Source of the DNA: Pedobacter polaris
Lineage (GTDB): Bacteria; Bacteroidota; Bacteroidia; Sphingobacteriales; Sphingobacteriaceae
NCBI RefSeq assembly: GCF_005116505.1
Contig: NZ_SWBR01000001.1
Coordinates: forward strand, 744,001-808,000
Length of the DNA stretch: 64,000 nt
Direction: 5' to 3'
Shown piece by piece: positions 54,601 through 63,168 of the stretch. Position numbers and translations under genes: made by a program. The stretch's first letter is position 1. Every line of letters starts with the position of its first letter. Below the pieces are notes generated by a model. The model was not told the DNA's origin. It did no database searches and was given only the letters and a program-made list of their open reading frames with translations.

Positions 54601-55294
54601 ATAGGTCGCGTTGCTTTTTTGTGATACCATAACCAGACCCAAAACCTCTTCCTCTGCCTTATCTGACCAACCCTGCAACAATTGGGGAGCATCTCCGAAA
54701 GATACGGGTGGATTTTGGCTTGTTCCCAAAAGATATAACGTAACAATTGAATGCTAGTGATGAAAAGTGTATCAGTTGGGAAAATGGTCATCCTGCCCAG
54801 TCCCGCATTTCAAAAGATGCCATAAAGCCCTTGGATATTGCAGTGTGTAACCTAATAGTTGACCAGGAGCATTAGTACCCATTAGATTTCTTATTTTATT
54901 CGAATCTAAAAAAAAAATCATGAAAACATATGGTTTCAACCAAAAAATTAATTGATTTTCAACATTTTAATGCGTGTTCAGGTAAAAGTAGCCACGCTTT
55001 TAGATGCAAACTGGCCAAAACTGGTACAATATTCTACTCATGCGTCATTTTTGCATCTTCATTGGTGAGACTTCGAACGGATCAGCTTAAGCAAGCACAA
55101 TTACTTGTAGTTTAATGCTAACACTTTGTCAGATCAAAGATCGGAATCAGCGGCGCTTAATCTTGAGGATATCATAGTCACAAAATGGAAACGAAAGTTA
55201 TAAGTCTTTTTTGTCCTGCAAGGATGAAACTAAAAAACAATTATTTTTTATCTAACTGAATCTGAATATCTTTAAACACTAAATAACGCTTTAT
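54601..55294 (-). other. Intergenic, degenerate sequence
   Basis: Just beyond the comM fragment, the minus strand at 54602-54634 could encode GYGITKKQRDL, resembling the GYGTQKKRDLTG signature of SusC plugs; frames are broken on either side. This may be chance. The rest, 54800-55294, contains short spurious frames and no recognisable gene; the sequence next to 55295 may hold the promoter of the large gene. Confidence 0.35.
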
Positions 55295-58231
55295 ATGTCG
55301 AGACACATTACACTAATAATTTTTTTTACTTTCTTTTGCTCTAGTCTACAAGCCCAAAATCGGGATTATAAATTTTATATCTTAAAGGAAAAAGGCGACA
55401 CTCTTAACTACATCTTTCATAAGGAGATTTTGACAATTAAGTTAATCGGAAGTGAAATCGATATTAACCGAAAAAATTTTCCCCAATTATTTGCAATCAA
55501 CGGAGCCACAAATGTTAGGAATGTTTTGATTTCTGCAAAAAAAATTACGCTTAGCGACACGTTACATTTTCCGCATTCAAAGATAGAACTTTTCGCAGAC
55601 TCAGTTGTCTTTGCATCTTCTGGAAAGTCTGCTGGTTATCTGTCGATTCAACCAGAAGATAATCCATCTCCACGAGCAATGCAATTTAAAAATGGTAAAC
55701 AGGGACTTGCTGCAAAAACAATTTCACTTCATTGCAATAAGTTAATCAATCAGCTGGGAGAGAAAGCAATCTTGATTGATGTACGTGGAGGAAACGGACA
55801 GGCGGCTGGTTTTGGAGAAAACGGGGCCGACGGAAAATCATTACCTGTTGTCAACTCCAAATGTTCACTACATGGGTGCAAAGTTTCTAAAGACCAGTTA
55901 GTTTGGGTGGGCGTAAGGGATGCCTATAATAGAAATTGGAGACTTGGTACGAAAGATTGGCCGGGAGATGGTGCGAATGGCATTCCCGGTGGGAAACCAG
56001 GGGAAGGCGGAAGTGGAGGCTCAGTGATTTGTAATGGCTTAACGATTGCATCTAACGTCATGCTTTCGGGTGGGAAAGCGGGCGCTGTCGCTCAATCTGA
56101 ACCTTATAAAGGTGGCAAAGGTGGAATGCCTAGACGGGCTGCCTGGTGGTATGAGTTAGGCAAACCTAATGTCTATAGAGAGAGCCAAGACGGCAAAGAT
56201 GTCAATAATCCACAGGCTGAAAGTATAGAAGGCCTGTCTGGTAAAATCTTATCCTCAAGTGACCCCAAATTTTATATTACAAGCGACTATTTAATTTTTA
56301 AAGTAAACCAGTTACGTTTTGACTATCAAAATATTACTTCTGATAAATTCAATCAACTGGGTAGGGAAATAAACTCACTAAGTGATGACCTAGCAAAAAT
56401 TGACGTAATTTTTCTGAAAAATGCCTCTCCAGATGACTCATCAAAGGTGTCGACAGCTTTGAACGAATTAAGCCATTACAAAATGCAATTGACATCAGGA
56501 TTAGACTACTACAATAATCCAATGAATTGGGTGCCAGCATTGTCATTCGAGGTCAACTATCTAAATTACAAAAATGAAATAAGTACAATATCCCAGCAGT
56601 TGTTCCTCAGCAGTTTTATCATCTCCCATACTACTAACTTGCAAAATAAAGTGGATGCTGCAACGGATCTGGTTGAAAGTCTTCAACTAGATAATCGGAA
56701 TATTGCCAAAAATCAGGTAACACTATTTGCAAAAATTCCCACTATTAAAAGCAAGCTAGCCAATTTACAAACGGAAACAGCAAGCCTGGAAGCGGAGTTG
56801 AGATTAATTGAACAGGAACTTGCGGAGGATGCAAGAGACAGAGTCAGTGAAGCAAATCATAAAATTGCGCAGAACAAAGTCCTAAAAACTGCAAGCACTT
56901 TATTAAAATCGTCGCCTGTTGGACAACCCTATGCAGCGGCAGTTGGTCATGTATTAACTGAAGTTCGTAAAATGAACAAGGTTGAACAATCTAATTTCCT
57001 TAATTCCCTTTCGCCGCTATTCCAGGAATATAAAGACTTTGATTGGGAATCGATTGATGCGAATTGGAGTCGCTTTGAAAACTCTCAGGATGCAAATGAA
57101 AGTTTAAAGCTTGTGAAAGAAATATCCGCAATTCTATACAAGGACTATGGGAAATTTAATCAAAAGTTAGACTTGACAGAGATACCGCAGAACGAATACG
57201 AAAAGGAACTGCTTGCTTTGAAGCAACATAGTAAACGGTATTTAAACATAGCTAATAGGATTGAAAAAATCGTTTATGAAAGAATGAAAATAACTGAAGA
57301 AATCGAGGCCACACTATTCGCTACCTTCTCGAATCTTGATCAGATAATTAGAAATTTGCAAGCAGTTAACGGAATACGGACCGAAATTGCTCAGCAATCA
57401 GATTTCCTCCAATACAATTTATTGAAAGTGTGTAGTGATATCATTCATGATGGCGAAATCAGGTTGGCAAAATTCGATTACCTAATGACTAAGTCCTACC
57501 GTTACAGAATACTTCAAGATGCGCCAAAGTCTTATGATCCCTTTTTTTACAAGAAGCCAATGATGACAATCATCGCCAATATGCAAAGCTATAGGCCAAT
57601 GTCGGAATCAGATTATGCAATTATAAGAACACTTCACGAACAGCAGCTATTAAAGGTCAGTGAGCAGGTGCTCACGCAACTGAACTACGATGCAAACTAT
57701 AAAACACTTACAAAAGTGATTGTGATTAAAGGGCAAGATTTAAAATTTTTAAACGAATATGGTTACCTCAATCTTGACCTCAATAATGGCAAATTCTTTT
57801 CTGCCTATGAGGAGGATATCAGAATTATTGACGTTTCGTTCAACAACTTCAAAGTCAAGAATCCTAAAAACCCGGTTGAATTCGCTGAACTTGACCTAAC
57901 TATTGAGCACTCTGGAACATCGTTATTGAAAAAAAATGACAAAGACTATCTCTTCCGAAATGCAATCGGGAAAAATGACCGGAATTTTTGGGGCGCTCGA
58001 TACTCTTTCCAAAATGGGCAGATATCTCCATTCCAACCAAGTTCCTTTCAAGCCTCACTAATCTATGCGCTACTTGGCCAAAATGCCCAAAATGTAAATC
58101 TTTTTTCCACCCCCGGTGCACTGTCAAAATTTGTAATCAATAAGTCAGAAAGAGGAATAGATAACTCAGTGATCACGCATTTAACATTGAATATAACCTA
58201 TGACTGCAGAACGATAGGGCTTTCCCATTAA
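55295..58231 (+). CDS. Orphan 978-residue secreted protein with Gly-rich segment
   Basis: A 978-residue protein with a signal peptide ending LQAQ. Residues about 25-160 look like beta strands in repeating short turns, consistent with a beta-helix-like fold. About 165-290 is glycine-rich (GGNGQAAGFGENGADG, GDGANGIPGGKPGEGGSGG, GGKAGAV, GGKGGMPR). From about 320 to 770 it is mostly helical with coiled-coil stretches around 470-520. The last 200 residues are beta/alpha mixed. No catalytic motif, membrane helix or sorting signal (T9SS CTD) is evident. I recognise no family. It looks acquired: it lies between a comM fragment and a RAYT, with no operon partner except a tiny convergent gene. Confidence 0.75.
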   Translation: MSRHITLIIFFTFFCSSLQAQNRDYKFYILKEKGDTLNYIFHKEILTIKLIGSEIDINRKNFPQLFAINGATNVRNVLISAKKITLSDTLHFPHSKIELFADSVVFASSGKSAGYLSIQPEDNPSPRAMQFKNGKQGLAAKTISLHCNKLINQLGEKAILIDVRGGNGQAAGFGENGADGKSLPVVNSKCSLHGCKVSKDQLVWVGVRDAYNRNWRLGTKDWPGDGANGIPGGKPGEGGSGGSVICNGLTIASNVMLSGGKAGAVAQSEPYKGGKGGMPRRAAWWYELGKPNVYRESQDGKDVNNPQAESIEGLSGKILSSSDPKFYITSDYLIFKVNQLRFDYQNITSDKFNQLGREINSLSDDLAKIDVIFLKNASPDDSSKVSTALNELSHYKMQLTSGLDYYNNPMNWVPALSFEVNYLNYKNEISTISQQLFLSSFIISHTTNLQNKVDAATDLVESLQLDNRNIAKNQVTLFAKIPTIKSKLANLQTETASLEAELRLIEQELAEDARDRVSEANHKIAQNKVLKTASTLLKSSPVGQPYAAAVGHVLTEVRKMNKVEQSNFLNSLSPLFQEYKDFDWESIDANWSRFENSQDANESLKLVKEISAILYKDYGKFNQKLDLTEIPQNEYEKELLALKQHSKRYLNIANRIEKIVYERMKITEEIEATLFATFSNLDQIIRNLQAVNGIRTEIAQQSDFLQYNLLKVCSDIIHDGEIRLAKFDYLMTKSYRYRILQDAPKSYDPFFYKKPMMTIIANMQSYRPMSESDYAIIRTLHEQQLLKVSEQVLTQLNYDANYKTLTKVIVIKGQDLKFLNEYGYLNLDLNNGKFFSAYEEDIRIIDVSFNNFKVKNPKNPVEFAELDLTIEHSGTSLLKKNDKDYLFRNAIGKNDRNFWGARYSFQNGQISPFQPSSFQASLIYALLGQNAQNVNLFSTPGALSKFVINKSERGIDNSVITHLTLNITYDCRTIGLSH

Positions 58232-58437
58232 GGTTTATAGCCCTTTTTGATGATACTTTCAATAATTGCAGTTACCTGGATATAGGTCACCGTTACCTTA
58301 TAATTTTTTTCGGTCTTTTTCGAAAGGACCGTTTTTTTTGCATGTATTACCCTGTTGCAATCGGGATGTTCGATATCATAGGTTCTTACCACTTTCCCAT
58401 GGTAAGAACCTATGGTGTATTTAATTAGATTTTCCAT
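58228..58437 (-). CDS. Small hypothetical protein, 69 residues
   Basis: A basic, soluble protein on the opposite strand, whose stop overlaps the end of the large gene by four bases. It has an alternating beta pattern (YTIGSYHGKVVRTYDIE, NYKVTVTYIQVTAII). No homologue is recognised. The start region contains a long inverted repeat (58377-58414). Given its size, it could be spurious; tight convergent spacing supports it mildly. Confidence 0.45.
   Translation of the reverse strand: MENLIKYTIGSYHGKVVRTYDIEHPDCNRVIHAKKTVLSKKTEKNYKVTVTYIQVTAIIESIIKKGYKP
58377..58414. repeat. Inverted repeat inside the small ORF
   Basis: CATAGGTTCTTACCA (58377-58391) and TGGTAAGAACCTATG (58400-58414) form 15 perfect pairs with an 8-base loop. 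It lies within the N-terminal coding part of the 69-residue frame; no T-run follows. Confidence 0.6.
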
Positions 58438-58715
58438 AACTCACACATACTTTACACTTATTTTCAACTTCACTTATGTGCCTTTAATTGCATTATTTAA
58501 AAGTGATCTGGCAGGTATATTTTACTGGCCTGATTACTTTTGTATGAGGGTAGATATTTCAAGTAGCCAAAATCACTCAGGTCCTTTAGACACTTTCTAT
58601 ATGTCATCGGCGCGGAGATCTTGGCGATCTCCATAATCTGATAGCTAAATGCAGTGATCGGGTTTGTAAAGCCCGTCTGTTGCCAGTACCTCAGAAGCGC
58701 GGTATAGACCAGCTA

Positions 58716-58771
58716 TTCGAGATGTTAGCGAAGCGCATCTCGAACGAAAGATAAAGAGGATTTGTAATCCG
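58716..58771. repeat. REP element left of the RAYT
   Basis: Hairpin TTCGAGATG (58716-58724)/CATCTCGAA (58736-58744), followed 16 bases later by TTTGTAATCCG (58761-58771). The same layout is found on the right side. Further hairpins GGAGATC/GATCTCC (58615-58633) and CGGGTTT/AAGCCCG (58658-58674) lie nearby. The interval 58438-58776 holds no other gene. Confidence 0.75.
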
Positions 58772-58776
58772 ATTAT

Positions 58777-59304
58777 TTACTCAATTGCCAAGTCTAGTTT
58801 CCCTTTTCTAATTCCGTAATAATCTGCACAGCTACTATATAAATATTCCTCTTCTTTTTCCACTATACCAGCCCTAACAGGGTTAAAATGTATATAATTT
58901 AATTTCGTTTCAAAAAAAGAGGCGCTAAATATCTCTTCGCCGTGATAGCCTTTCTGCCAAAATGAAATTTCTTTCTCCTTAACCAATAACCAGAGTAACC
59001 ACCTTTTACGACTTTCATTTGCGCTATTAGAAATTGCTTCAACAATTTTTGTGGCGGTGTATTTTTTAAAATCTCTAATGATGTCACTTAAATTGTCTTT
59101 ATTGCTACTGATAATCATATGAATATGATTACTCATCAAAACCCAACCATAAACCTGCAACCCCTTGTTTTTTTGACAATGCCTTATGCTATCTAATAAT
59201 GTCTCTTTGTACAATTCCCTTGTAAAAACATCAATCCATTGATGGACGGTGCAAGTAACAAAATACTGTCCTGTTTGATTTCTTATACTGTATGTTAATC
59301 CCAT
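58777..59304 (-). CDS. REP-associated tyrosine transposase (RAYT, Y1_Tnp)
   Basis: A 175-residue HUH single-strand transposase-like protein. The HUH motif is SNHIHMII (His-x-His), and the candidate nucleophile is the Tyr in DFKKYTATKI; the NYIHFNPVRAGIV block is typical for the family. RAYTs cut and join REP hairpins, and unlike IS200 they are usually single copy and domesticated. The flanking hairpins at 58716-58771 and 59341-59388 are its probable substrates. No other transposase gene is present. Confidence 0.9.
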   Translation of the reverse strand: MGLTYSIRNQTGQYFVTCTVHQWIDVFTRELYKETLLDSIRHCQKNKGLQVYGWVLMSNHIHMIISSNKDNLSDIIRDFKKYTATKIVEAISNSANESRKRWLLWLLVKEKEISFWQKGYHGEEIFSASFFETKLNYIHFNPVRAGIVEKEEEYLYSSCADYYGIRKGKLDLAIE

Positions 59305-59340
59305 AATCTCTAGGTTTATAAAACCCCTTTTATCAACTTA

Positions 59341-59388
59341 TTCGATATGCCTTTCAGAACATATCGAACAGCACTATTTTGTAATCCG
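59341..59388. repeat. REP element right of the RAYT
   Basis: Hairpin TTCGATATG (59341-59349)/CATATCGAA (59360-59368), followed nine bases later by TTTGTAATCCG (59378-59388). Same orientation as the left element. Confidence 0.75.
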
Positions 59389-59402
59389 GTCATTATTCCA
59401 TT

Positions 59403-60941
59403 TTACCCTGCCCAGCTTTCCCTATCTAAGCTTCTGTAATGTATGGCTTCTGCTAAATGCTCGGGTTCAATGTTTTCACTTTCTGCTAAATCTGCAATAG
59501 TTCGGGCTACTTTTAAAATACGATCATAAGCACGGGCAGATAGTCCTAATTTTTCCATTGCCCGTTTAATCAATACTTGACCGGTTTCATCGATTACACA
59601 AATTTGCCTTACCATATTCGGGCTCATTTGGGCATTAAAGTGCAGGGCATCATTGGTTTCAAAACGTTTGTCCTGCACTGCCCTGGCTTTCATTACCCTC
59701 TCTCTTATTGAGCTGCTTTTTTCAGCTTCTCGAGAAGAAGCCAATTCTGTAAAATTCACAGGGGTTACTTCAACATGTAAATCAATCCGGTCTAACAATG
59801 GCCCAGATATTTTGCTTAGGTATTTTTGTACAATACCTGGACCGCATAAACATTCTTTTTCTGGGTGATTGAAAAATCCACAAGGGCAGGGATTCATAGA
59901 GGCAATTAACATAAAGCTAGAAGGATACTCAACAGAGAATCTAGCCCTAGAAATGGTTACTTTTCTATCTTCTAAAGGTTGGCGCATTACCTCTAGAACA
60001 GTTCGTTTAAATTCTGGCAATTCGTCTAAAAACAGAACACCATTATGCGCTAAAGATATCTCTCCAGGTTGTGGGTTCATTCCTCCGCCAACTAAGGCTA
60101 CATCTGAAATGGTATGATGGGGCGAACGGAAAGGCCTTTCTGTCATTAAAGCATTTGCTGTAGGTAGTTTACCAGCAACAGAATAAATTTTGGTACTTTC
60201 TAAAGCCTCCTGCAAATTTAATGGGGGTAAAATAGTTGGTAGCCTTTTAGCCAGCATCGTTTTACCAGCTCCAGGAGGACCAATTAGAATTACATTATGA
60301 CCACCTGCTGCAGCAATCTCTAAAGCACGTTTAATGTTTTCTTGACCTTTTACATCAGAGAAATCTTGTTCATAATTATTAATTTGCTGATCAAATTCCT
60401 CTCTGGTATCTACTACAACTGGCGCAGGTCTTTCTCCACCTTTAAAAAAGTCGATTACCTCAGCCAAAGTTTCCATTCCAAAAACAGCTACATTATTTAC
60501 AATACCAGCTTCCCTAGAATTTATCTTAGGTAAAATGAAACCTTTAAAGTTGGCATTTCTAGCTTGAATGGAAATAGGCAGGGCGCCTTTTATGCTCTGT
60601 AATCCTCCATCTAAGGACAGTTCTCCCATAATGAAGTAATTCTGCAGCTCATCAGCATCTATTTGTCCAGAGGCCGCTAAAATGCCTATTGCAATAGGTA
60701 GATCATAAGCAGATCCTTCTTTCCTAATATCTGCAGGAGCGAGGTTAACCACAATTCTTTGCCTCGGCATATGATAACCTGAAGTTTTGATGGCACTTTC
60801 TACCCTAAACATACTTTCTTTTACCGCGTTGTCTGGTAGGCCAACAACAAAATATTTGGTTCCAGTAGTTACACTAACTTCAATTGTAATTGTTAAAGCA
60901 TCAACACCATAAACGGCGCTTCCATAGGTTTTTACAAGCAT
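59403..60941 (-). CDS. comM: YifB/ComM family Mg chelatase-like AAA ATPase
   Basis: A 512-residue protein with an N-terminal Lon-protease-like domain (about residues 1-170), an AAA module with Walker A GPPGAGKTMLAKRLP, Walker B VLFLDELPEF, and the Mg_chelatase_C helical domain. A four-cysteine cluster (NPCPCGFFNHPEKECLCGP) lies in the AAA part. In other bacteria ComM drives branch migration during transformation. The start at 60941 (MLVKTYGSAVYGVDA) is the family start. Part of it is duplicated at 54493-54600. Confidence 0.93.
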   Translation of the reverse strand: MLVKTYGSAVYGVDALTITIEVSVTTGTKYFVVGLPDNAVKESMFRVESAIKTSGYHMPRQRIVVNLAPADIRKEGSAYDLPIAIGILAASGQIDADELQNYFIMGELSLDGGLQSIKGALPISIQARNANFKGFILPKINSREAGIVNNVAVFGMETLAEVIDFFKGGERPAPVVVDTREEFDQQINNYEQDFSDVKGQENIKRALEIAAAGGHNVILIGPPGAGKTMLAKRLPTILPPLNLQEALESTKIYSVAGKLPTANALMTERPFRSPHHTISDVALVGGGMNPQPGEISLAHNGVLFLDELPEFKRTVLEVMRQPLEDRKVTISRARFSVEYPSSFMLIASMNPCPCGFFNHPEKECLCGPGIVQKYLSKISGPLLDRIDLHVEVTPVNFTELASSREAEKSSSIRERVMKARAVQDKRFETNDALHFNAQMSPNMVRQICVIDETGQVLIKRAMEKLGLSARAYDRILKVARTIADLAESENIEPEHLAEAIHYRSLDRESWAG

Positions 60942-61054
60942 AATTTTAAATGTATGCAAAGCAAAATGGAATTACCACAAAGATTTTAAAATACAAACTC
61001 AGAGGTAATTTCTTTAATTTATACGAAGTGATTTTTCTTTTTAGAATAGAACCA

Positions 61055-61088
61055 ACAAAAAATCCCGAAGCTTTCGCAACGGGATTTC
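61055..61088 (-). terminator. Rho-independent terminator after ffh
   Basis: On the minus strand AAATCCCG (61080-61087) pairs with CGGGATTT (61060-61067), with an inner GC-GAAA-GC hairpin, followed by a T-run. Confidence 0.9.
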
Positions 61089-61121
61089 GCTATTTTCGCT
61101 TTATTCTTTTATACGCTAAGC

Positions 61122-62462
61122 TTACATTCTGCCTTGTGGCATCTTTGGCATATTTTTCATCATTTTAGCTGCTGCTGCAGGATTAGAAAATTGCTTCATT
61201 ACTTTACGCATATCTTCAAATTGCTTGATCAGTTTAGTTACTTCTTCAACTTTATTTCCTGAACCTTTTGCAATTCTTAAACGACGGCTTTGTTGTATGC
61301 TATCAGGATTTTCTTTTTCAAATGGAGTCATTGATTGAATGATGGCTTCAACATTTTTAAAAGCATCATCTTCAATATCTACATTCTTCATCATTTTACC
61401 CACGCCCGGAATCATGCCCATCAAATCCTTCATGTTACCCATTTTCTTGATTTGTTGAATCTGGTTATAAAAGTCATTGAAGTCGAATTTATTCTTGCGA
61501 ATTTTCTTTTGTAGCTCGGCTGCTTCTTTCTCGTCAAACTGTTCTTGTGCTCTTTCTACCAAGGAAACAACGTCACCCATACCTAAAATACGAGATGCCA
61601 TCCTATCTGGGTAAAACACATCCAGCGCTTCCATTTTCTCGCCAGTACCAATAAATTTAATTGGTTTATTTACTACCGATTTGATTGATAAGGCAGCACC
61701 ACCACGCGTATCGCCATCTAATTTTGTTAAAACAACACCGGTAAAATCTAATCTGTCGTTAAATACTTTAGCGGTATTCACGGCATCTTGACCGGTCATA
61801 GCATCAACTACAAATAAAATTTCATGAGGTTTAGTTTGTGCCTTAACTTCAGAAATTTCGTTCATTAAGCTTTCGTCTATAGATAAACGACCAGCTGTAT
61901 CAATAATAATAACGTTGTTGTTGTTCTTTTTACCTTCAGCAATACCTTCTAAAGCAATAGCGATAGGGTCTTTTGAAGAGATATTTGCATAAACCGGAAC
62001 ACCAATTTGCTCACCTAAAATCTGTAATTGATCTACAGCAGCAGGACGATAAACATCGCCAGCAACCATGATAGGTTTTTTGCCTTTATTTTTTAAATGC
62101 AATGCAAGTTTACCAGTAAAAGTTGTCTTACCTGCACCGTTTAAACCAGCAATTAATATAATTGTTGGATTGTTTTTTAAATCTAACTCTGTTACCTCAC
62201 CACCCATTAAGGCAGCAAGCCCATCATTCATTACCTTAGTTAGTAATTGACCCGGAGAAACTGCTGTAAGTACATTTAAACCTAAAGCTTTTTCTTTAAC
62301 ATCATCTGTAAAGGTTTTAGCTGTCTTATAATTTACGTCGGCATCTAATAAAGCTTTTCTAATCTCTTTCATGGTTTCCGCCACGTTTATTTCAGAAATA
62401 CTTCCTTGTCCCTTTAAAACTTTAAATGCCCTGTCTAGCTTATCCTGTAAATTTTCAAACAT
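61122..62462 (-). CDS. ffh: Signal recognition particle protein Ffh
   Basis: A 446-residue SRP GTPase which, with 4.5S RNA, targets membrane proteins to FtsY. The N/G domains have GLNGAGKTTFTGKLA, DTAGRLSIDE and TKLDGDTRGGAAL. The methionine-rich M domain (about 300-440) ends with MMKNMPKMPQGRM. Length is normal. A TATCTTTG box lies upstream. Confidence 0.97.
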   Translation of the reverse strand: MFENLQDKLDRAFKVLKGQGSISEINVAETMKEIRKALLDADVNYKTAKTFTDDVKEKALGLNVLTAVSPGQLLTKVMNDGLAALMGGEVTELDLKNNPTIILIAGLNGAGKTTFTGKLALHLKNKGKKPIMVAGDVYRPAAVDQLQILGEQIGVPVYANISSKDPIAIALEGIAEGKKNNNNVIIIDTAGRLSIDESLMNEISEVKAQTKPHEILFVVDAMTGQDAVNTAKVFNDRLDFTGVVLTKLDGDTRGGAALSIKSVVNKPIKFIGTGEKMEALDVFYPDRMASRILGMGDVVSLVERAQEQFDEKEAAELQKKIRKNKFDFNDFYNQIQQIKKMGNMKDLMGMIPGVGKMMKNVDIEDDAFKNVEAIIQSMTPFEKENPDSIQQSRRLRIAKGSGNKVEEVTKLIKQFEDMRKVMKQFSNPAAAAKMMKNMPKMPQGRM

Positions 62463-62484
62463 AATTTTGTCTAATTCTTAATTG

Positions 62485-62492
62485 CAAAGATA
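62485..62492 (-). promoter_or_regulatory. -7 element TATCTTTG of ffh
   Basis: Exact consensus match on the minus strand, 22 bases before the ffh start. Confidence 0.6.
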
Positions 62493-62583
62493 TTAATTTT
62501 TAAGGTAAAAGCCCATAATGACTTAGTAACTGTTAACTGCAAATTGAGAACTGTTTTGGGCGTTTTAACACGCTTTCCGCTAT

Positions 62584-62665
62584 ATCTTTTTGGCTATTTC
62601 TTTGAAATAGAATTTATTGAAAGCCAAAAAGGATGCCGCTTCAATCGTTAACGCAAAGCCATCTT
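62584..62665 (+). repeat. Dispersed repeat with GGATnCCGCTnCAATC core, copy C
   Basis: CTTTTTGGCT (62586-62595) pairs with AGCCAAAAAG (62622-62631), followed by the core AAAAGGATGCCGCTTCAATC (62627-62646), as in the copy at 34610-34699. The 62463-62799 gap also holds the BlaI operators and no gene. Confidence 0.7.
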
Positions 62666-62743
62666 ACACTAAACACCCGAAAAACAGTCTTTAGAGCAGG
62701 CTAAAGCTTACATTTTGATAATGTAATAAAAAAGTTACTTATC

Positions 62744-62779
62744 TACTAATCAATTAGTATTGTTATTAATTAATTAGTA
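62744..62779 (+). promoter_or_regulatory. Two BlaI-type operator palindromes
   Basis: TACTAATCAATTAGTA (62744-62759) and TATTAATTAATTAGTA (62764-62779), 20 bases apart, about two helical turns, match the TACTA-N-TAGTA type of BlaI/MecI operator. They lie 20-56 bases before the blaI start, so BlaI very likely represses its own operon. Confidence 0.75.
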
Positions 62780-62799
62780 GTACATTCGTTATATAATTT

Positions 62800-63168
62800 A
62801 TGGAGATGATAAAACTAGCAAAAAGAGAAGAGCAAATTATGCAAGCGTTTTGGGATGTAGAAAAAGCATTTATTAGAGATATTATTCCAATGCTGCCAGA
62901 GCCTAAGCCTCATTACAATAGTGTTGCAACTATGGTGAAAATTCTAGAAGAAAAAGGGTTTTTGGGTCATGATGTAGTTGGTAATATGTTTTGTTACTTC
63001 GCTTTAGTTAATAGAGAAGAATACCAAAAGCATGCGTTAAAAGATGTGGTAAGTCAGTATTTTGATAATTCTTATCCCCGCATGTTAGCCTTTTTTGCAA
63101 AAGAACAAAATCTATCTGAAGAAGAATTAACAGAAATCGTAAATCTTATTAAAACTAAAAAGCCATGA
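62800..63168 (+). CDS. BlaI/MecI/CopY family repressor
   Basis: A 122-residue winged-helix repressor: LAKREEQIMQAFWDVEKAFIRDI, then PHYNSVATMVKILEEKGFLGHD, with a C-terminal dimerisation helix. It starts at ATG 62800 or 62806. It overlaps the next gene by four bases (ATGA), as usual for BlaI-BlaR1-type pairs. In Bacteroidota such pairs often do not control beta-lactamases; no such gene is visible. Confidence 0.92.
   Translation: MEMIKLAKREEQIMQAFWDVEKAFIRDIIPMLPEPKPHYNSVATMVKILEEKGFLGHDVVGNMFCYFALVNREEYQKHALKDVVSQYFDNSYPRMLAFFAKEQNLSEEELTEIVNLIKTKKP

Noticed and set aside
54582..54791. Possible IS1-type transposase remnant (WVWLWYHKK segment)
   Set aside because: The frame crosses the comM fragment, no DDE residues can be placed, and another frame fits a SusC-like motif better.
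54930..55115. 61-residue open frame before the large gene
   Set aside because: No signal, domain or promoter; composition does not look coding.
58412..58636. Plus-strand open frame of 74 residues
   Set aside because: Overlaps the inverted repeat and runs into REP hairpins; no coding features.
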